A DNA stretch of 64,000 bases, from the NCBI GenBank assembly GCA_958295665.1, contig OY282559.1, positions 130,671,605 through 130,735,604 of the forward strand, read 5' to 3'. Below the pieces are notes generated by a model, which saw only the letters and a program-made list of their open reading frames with translations, was not told where the DNA came from and searched no databases. Origin of the DNA: Tipula vernalis. Taxonomy: Eukaryota; Arthropoda; Insecta; Diptera; Tipulidae. This document shows positions 58,430 through 64,000 of the stretch, in pieces (position 1 is the first letter of the stretch; the number at the start of each line of letters is the position of its first letter). Made by a program: the position numbers and the translations under genes.

Positions 58430-58610
58430 CCTACATAGTATATAAATGCGATATGATGGCGTTCATGAGGTTAACCCGTTTCTATACTATAGTAGACACG
58501 ATAAATTAACAATTTTATTACACCATAAATATAAATAGTTTTATTGTTACAATTTTACGATTATTACGTTGGTTTTGTTTTATGTTTTTATTATTATTTG
58601 ATAATTTTCC

Positions 58611-58631
58611 AAAAAAAAAAAAAAAAAAAAA
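58611..58631 (+). repeat. Poly-A tract of 21 bases
   Basis: A clean A run after ATAATTTTCC. It could be the tail of a short retroposed sequence, but no parent was recognised upstream. Confidence 0.7.
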
Positions 58632-58683
58632 CCGACACACTGTATATAAAAACCCGCAACAAAAATCTCGATCGCTTTATAAA

Positions 58684-58764
58684 GCTAAATAAGTTTGGTT
58701 TATCAAGAAATTAAGTTTAAATGCGACTTATACTTAATTTCTTGATATTAAGCTTATTCAGCTA
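58684..58764. repeat. Long hairpin with 16-bp perfect stem
   Basis: TATCAAGAAATTAAGT (58,701-58,716) and its exact reverse complement (58,732-58,747) flank a 15-base loop. The stem continues imperfectly outward (GCTAAATAAGTTT against AAGCTTATTCAGC) to about 31 bp. It could be a small MITE or a transcribed hairpin. Confidence 0.85.
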
Positions 58765-58897
58765 TGAACTGGTTGCAAATTCTTTTTAACATTGGTAATT
58801 TCCAACTTACGTATGTAATAGCCATAGTTGATACAAAGATTAATAATGTTGAATTCATGATAAAATTTTGTGTGCCCTGAAATATGAAAACCAAAAA

Positions 58898-59815
58898 GTA
58901 CTTAAGGCTCCTGAATAATTGAAATGTTAATTTGTTAACCATAGTTGTGATTTCATTGTACAGGATGGTAATTAGCTTTGTTCCATGGCAACAATAATAA
59001 ATTTGGTATGACCCCTTCAAAAGATATCTCATTAACTTAAAATTTCAAATACTTCATAAGAACCAACCATAAGTAATTAATTCTTTTGATTAAATTAAAC
59101 CGTCAACGTGTCAACACTAGTTGTCATTTCATTGTGCAAGCCGACAATTTGCCATGTCCCATCGCATCATTAAGAAATTTCGTATGACCCCTTCAAAAGA
59201 TATAAACACTCATTAACTTCAACGTTCAACTACTTCATATGAACCAACCATAAGTATTAAATGATTTTGATTAAATTGAACCGTTATTTTGTCAACCCCA
59301 GTTGATTTTTTTCTATAGGCCGACAATTAACCATGTTCCATGGCAACATTCAGATATTTCGTATAATCCCTTATATGGCTCCCATACAACCATATGTACT
59401 AAATGATTTTTATTAAATTGAACCGTTAATTTGTCAACCTCATAGTCGTGATTTTATTGTATAGGCCGACAATTTAACATGTTCCATGGCCAACATTTAG
59501 AAAGTTAAAGTTAATGTGATGCGTGATTATATATTTTGAAAGGGTCAATTGTTGGCCTATACGAGTACAATGAAATCACAACTGCGGTTGGGAAATTAGG
59601 GGTTCAATTTAATCAAAAGCATTTAGTACTAATTGTTAGTTCATATGAAATATTTGGAAGTTAAAGTTAATGAGATGAGCGCTTATATCTTTCGAAGTGG
59701 TCGTATGAACTTTCTGAATGTTGCCATGGAATAATGTAAATTACCATCCTATACAATGATATCACAAATTTATGGTTGAGAAATTAACATTTCAATTATT
59801 AAGGATCCATAAATA
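58898..59815. mobile_element. Fold-back element made of ~178-bp tandem repeats in inverted orientation
   Basis: The left arm carries forward repeats with GTTCCATGGCAACA-type cores near 58,979, 59,155, 59,334 and 59,480. From about 59,515 the same units appear reverse-complemented (for example TGAATGTTGCCATGGAATAA near 59,720). The outermost sequences also match inversely: CTCCTGAATAATTGAAATGT (58,909) against AACATTTCAATTATTAAGGA (59,787). This is the architecture of fold-back (FB-like) elements. No transposase is encoded. Confidence 0.85.
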
Positions 59816-61120
59816 AGGGCTGTATCGAAGGGAAAGTAGCGGCAAAAAAAACAATTTTAGGCACAGAAAGAAGAGTTTTTTTTTACACTTGCAACAGGGA
59901 TGTGAAACGTAACACATAATTCAATCCGAAATTTACACACACACAACTAACACAATATATGGTTCCTTCCTTTGACATGAAAAATTAGTAGTAAACTTTA
60001 GTCTCAAACTTCAACTCCTACACATATATGATTCAACAGCCGCGCCAATGATGCTATTCGGCGCTATTCTCTGTTATTTGGCAACATACAAATTCCATCC
60101 AGCTTAATTCTTCCTTTCATTTAATTTCATATTTTTTCTCGTCTATCCAATATCCACGACGGATAGTACGACGTATGTATGTATGCTTATATGTATTTCG
60201 TACCTTTCATCTTCATACAACGAATTACGACTTTTGCTTGTTCGTTTCGCAATTTGTTTTTTTTTTAAATCCGGAAAAACAAACAAAATAAATGGAGAAA
60301 AATTTGATAAAAACTTTTTAGTCGAACGTTTCGATTTTAAGTTGGACTTGAGTTACGATATTTAAACAAAACAGACATAAACATGAAAAAAAATGAAATA
60401 TTTGTTTTCTCGTGACAGGAAAATGTTGGTAATGAGAAATTGGAAATTCAGGCAAGATTTTTTTGATTGCTTTGTGAACGTAAGGAAATGAAATTGTTTG
60501 TTTTTGCTTGTTGTTTTTGAAATATGTGATTCAGGTGGGAGGTTGGTTAATTGTTAAAAAATAAAATTTTGTTATTAAGGGGTGAACAAATTAAATTTTC
60601 ATCATGAGAAACCACCGAATTTGGAAATGCGTCCTTTTATTGTAACATTAAATTATTAAGGATTCAAATCTCACGCGGTGATAAAACTTCACTTTGAAAG
60701 TTCTCTAATCTCAACCTCAACTGTCAAGTCAGTGCCTAACTAAACCGATCAATCCTTTACCAACCCCAACTCAATCTGCGACTTAACCCCCAAACTAAAC
60801 ATCTAAATCAATAGCAATGAAATCCCCAAAGCAATCTAAAAATAAACACGACCCAAACTCAGGCTTTTGCTCAATCTCAAACTCAAGGCCAAAATGAATT
60901 CAAAAATTCCCAAACTCAATATTTTACCGTAACTTTAGTTTAGTCAAATCATAAATTTGATAGTTGTCTATTCACCACTCGCTGTTGGTCAGGGCTTACA
61001 TAGAAACACGTTGATAGTTGTGTAGAAACCAGCGATTTATTCAATAACTCATACGGTTTATATACCGAAATATTGCTTATAAAACTATAAATGACTGTGC
61101 AAATTCTAATTTTATATGAT
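59816..61120. other. Intergenic DNA; G-poor tract at 60.70-60.93 kb
   Basis: No gene recognised. Short (GTAT)n near 60,174 and a strongly G-depleted plus strand from about 60,700 to 60,930 with recurring CTCAA and CAAACT words. Confidence 0.45.
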
Positions 61121-62140
61121 TACTAGCTGAAGCACCCGGCTTGCCCGTGGTAAATAAAATATTTTTATTTTTATTTTAGCACAGATGGCACCAAAATCTC
61201 ATTTTTTTTCAATTTTCTTAGGTCGTTTTTCCAGCGTACTCTTCAAAAGGTTGTAAAACATATTTTAACTTCCTCAAATTAAAGAGACCGCCGAGTACAT
61301 GAGTAACTTTTTTTTTTTTAAATCGAAGTATTAGAAAAATTTATTGGAGGCACCTAGAACAAGGGGATAGACCCCTACGAAAATACTATAAAAACCTGAT
61401 AATTTTCTTATGAAACAACTTCGCAATGTTTAAATCTTGTTGGATGAATGGTGTAGAAATGGATTGCGTTGGTGTACTCTTTAAAATGACCAAAAATCAA
61501 AGTTGACATCTTGTACCCATAAGATAGAAGAACTTTTTCATGTAAGTAATGCAAGATGTTTAAATTCAGAAGATTAAAAGCAACGTTAAAATTCAATTGG
61601 CGTACTTCAACAGGTGTTTTTAATTTAAATATAAACAAAAATACATCAAGGGGCATTTGAATATCTCGTGAATTGAATAAAATTTAGAAAAAATAATTGG
61701 TTGAGTTCACCACAATGCTTGCTTGTGAACCACAATTGTTTATTTTGCTCCTGAAATAAAACACACAAAATTTTTGATGTTCCTACTCGCGGAATGAAGG
61801 TACGTTCTCTTTTAGATATCCATATACCTATAAGGCCCAATGAGGAAGATCGAGTACTGCTAATTTGATGTCTAGAGATCTGCTTACGGTGCCTTGTGGT
61901 CGGTGCGTCCCCAGGAAGTAAATATTGTGAATGAGCATGTGGGGCAGAACTCGCATACCAAAAGAACATCATGCACGATACTGGTAATAGAGTTCTGTCT
62001 TAATAAAAATGTTTCTAGAAAAATGAAGAAATTAACGTAAAAACTCCCTAGATGAGATCTAGATTTACAGATGAACTCGCTTGTTGTCATTGAAATTTGT
62101 TTTCGCATGAGTCCAAAGGCGGATTTTATGAATGATACCG
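61121..62140. other. Probable dispersed-repeat sequence, family unknown
   Basis: TACTAGCTGAAGCACCCGGC followed by TTGCCCGTGG resembles, from memory, a word found at the edge of common dispersed repeats in many insect genomes (ACTAGCTGACCCGGC type). The rest, to 62.1 kb, holds short ORFs without recognisable similarity. Confidence 0.35.
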
Positions 62141-62154
62141 ATATCACCGTCACC

Positions 62155-64000
62155 ATCACCATCACCATCACCATCACCATCACCATCACCATCACCATCA
62201 CCATCACCATCACCATCACCATCACCATCACCATCACCATCACCATCACCATCACCATCACCATCACCATCACCATCACCATCACCATCACCATCACCAT
62301 CACCATCACCATCACCATCACCATCACCATCACCATCACCATCACCATCACCATCACCATCACCATCACCATCACCATCACCATCACCATCACCATCACC
62401 ATCACCATCACCATCACCATCACCATCACCATCACCATCACCATCACCATCACCATCACCATCACCATCACCATCACCATCACCATCACCATCACCATCA
62501 CCATCACCATCACCATCACCATCACCATCACCATCACCATCACCATCACCATCACCATCACCATCACCATCACCATCACCATCACCATCACCATCACCAT
62601 CACCATCACCATCACCATCACCATCACCATCACCATCACCATCACCATCACCATCACCATCACCATCACCATCACCATCACCATCACCATCACCATCACC
62701 ATCACCATCACCATCACCATCACCATCACCATCACCATCACCATCACCATCACCATCACCATCACCATCACCATCACCATCACCATCACCATCACCATCA
62801 CCATCACCATCACCATCACCATCACCATCACCATCACCATCACCATCACCATCACCATCACCATCACCATCACCATCACCATCACCATCACCATCACCAT
62901 CACCATCACCATCACCATCACCATCACCATCACCATCACCATCACCATCACCATCACCATCACCATCACCATCACCATCACCATCACCATCACCATCACC
63001 ATCACCATCACCATCACCATCACCATCACCATCACCATCACCATCACCATCACCATCACCATCACCATCACCATCACCATCACCATCACCATCACCATCA
63101 CCATCACCATCACCATCACCATCACCATCACCATCACCATCACCATCACCATCACCATCACCATCACCATCACCATCACCATCACCATCACCATCACCAT
63201 CACCATCACCATCACCATCACCATCACCATCACCATCACCATCACCATCACCATCACCATCACCATCACCATCACCATCACCATCACCATCACCATCACC
63301 ATCACCATCACCATCACCATCACCATCACCATCACCATCACCATCACCATCACCATCACCATCACCATCACCATCACCATCACCATCACCATCACCATCA
63401 CCATCACCATCACCATCACCATCACCATCACCATCACCATCACCATCACCATCACCATCACCATCACCATCACCATCACCATCACCATCACCATCACCAT
63501 CACCATCACCATCACCATCACCATCACCATCACCATCACCATCACCATCACCATCACCATCACCATCACCATCACCATCACCATCACCATCACCATCACC
63601 ATCACCATCACCATCACCATCACCATCACCATCACCATCACCATCACCATCACCATCACCATCACCATCACCATCACCATCACCATCACCATCACCATCA
63701 CCATCACCATCACCATCACCATCACCATCACCATCACCATCACCATCACCATCACCATCACCATCACCATCACCATCACCATCACCATCACCATCACCAT
63801 CACCATCACCATCACCATCACCATCACCATCACCATCACCATCACCATCACCATCACCATCACCATCACCATCACCATCACCATCACCATCACCATCACC
63901 ATCACCATCACCATCACCATCACCATCACCATCACCATCACCATCACCATCACCATCACCATCACCATCACCATCACCATCACCATCACCATCACCATCA
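62155..64000. repeat. Perfect (ATCACC)n hexanucleotide array reaching the window end
   Basis: At least 1,846 bp (about 307 units) with no interruption seen, preceded by one variant unit (GTCACC, 62,149-62,154) and one ATCACC. Its right end lies outside the window. Frames through it are open on both strands (for example alternating Met-Val on the minus strand), which does not indicate a gene. Confidence 0.99.

Noticed and set aside
61884..63998. A 704-residue open frame rich in Met-Val repeats
   Set aside because: It is produced by the (ATCACC)n array; the non-repeat tail has no recognisable domain.
62155..64000. Telomeric repeat
   Set aside because: The hexamer does not match the insect TTAGG repeat, and flies generally lack telomerase-type repeats. 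Nothing shows a chromosome end.

Overview
The window reads as AT-rich, repeat-dense insect DNA, most likely from a fly (Diptera). The support is a gypsy-type errantivirus with an env gene, three BEL/Pao elements (two keeping primer sites complementary to tRNA-Tyr), Jockey- and R1-clade LINEs, a piggyBac relic, and a (GTCY)n-rich insertion like dipteran mini-me/DINE-1 elements. I found no host gene I can defend. Nearly all recognisable coding sequence belongs to mobile elements, and the rest is satellite, microsatellite or featureless AT-rich DNA. This is what pericentromeric or other heterochromatic DNA looks like. The species cannot be named from the sequence alone.

Layout. 0.2-3.8 kb: decayed R1-clade LINE (-). 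4.3-5.0 kb: piggyBac transposase relic (+). 5.4-5.9 kb: an imperfect fold-back and single copies of two satellite families. 6.1-12.35 kb: a CsRn1-like Gypsy element (-) split by a 5'-truncated K02A2.6/mag-like Gypsy element (+); the two meet head-to-head inside their protease genes near 8.66 kb. 12.83-23.2 kb: a decayed BEL/Pao element (-) interrupted by an intact-looking Jockey LINE (14.47-19.13 kb) with a perfect target-site duplication. 23.8-24.1 kb: a CsRn1 LTR fragment next to satellite. 25.70-33.39 kb: a nearly intact errantivirus (gag, pol, env) with identical 303-bp LTRs and a 4-bp CGCA duplication, whose one visible defect is a stop codon in pol. 33.4-37.15 kb: LINE fragment (-) and decayed BEL (+). 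38.2-39.85 kb: a perfect palindrome followed by a ~150-bp satellite array. 42.0-51.1 kb: a ~170-bp satellite array split by an mdg1/412-like Gypsy element (42,681-50,284), itself split by a 1-kb insertion carrying ~66 copies of an 8-bp repeat. 51.4-53.2 kb: a decayed gene of the DUF7869 type, possibly a transposase. 53.4-56.3 kb: third BEL element (-). 56.9-59.8 kb: (TA)n, a 79-bp tandem duplication, a hairpin and a fold-back element built from ~178-bp repeats. 62.15 kb to the end: an uninterrupted (ATCACC)n array.

The elements form a relative history. The R1, CsRn1 and BEL copies are old and full of stops and frameshifts. The 42.7-kb Gypsy has about four LTR differences. The Jockey copy and the errantivirus are the youngest. 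The nesting gives independent ordering: BEL before Jockey, satellite before Gypsy before the (GTCTGTCA)n insertion, and CsRn1 before the mag-like element. The most useful targets are the near-intact errantivirus, the fold-back element at 58.9-59.8 kb, the DUF7869-type relic, the head-to-head protease junction and the satellite families.
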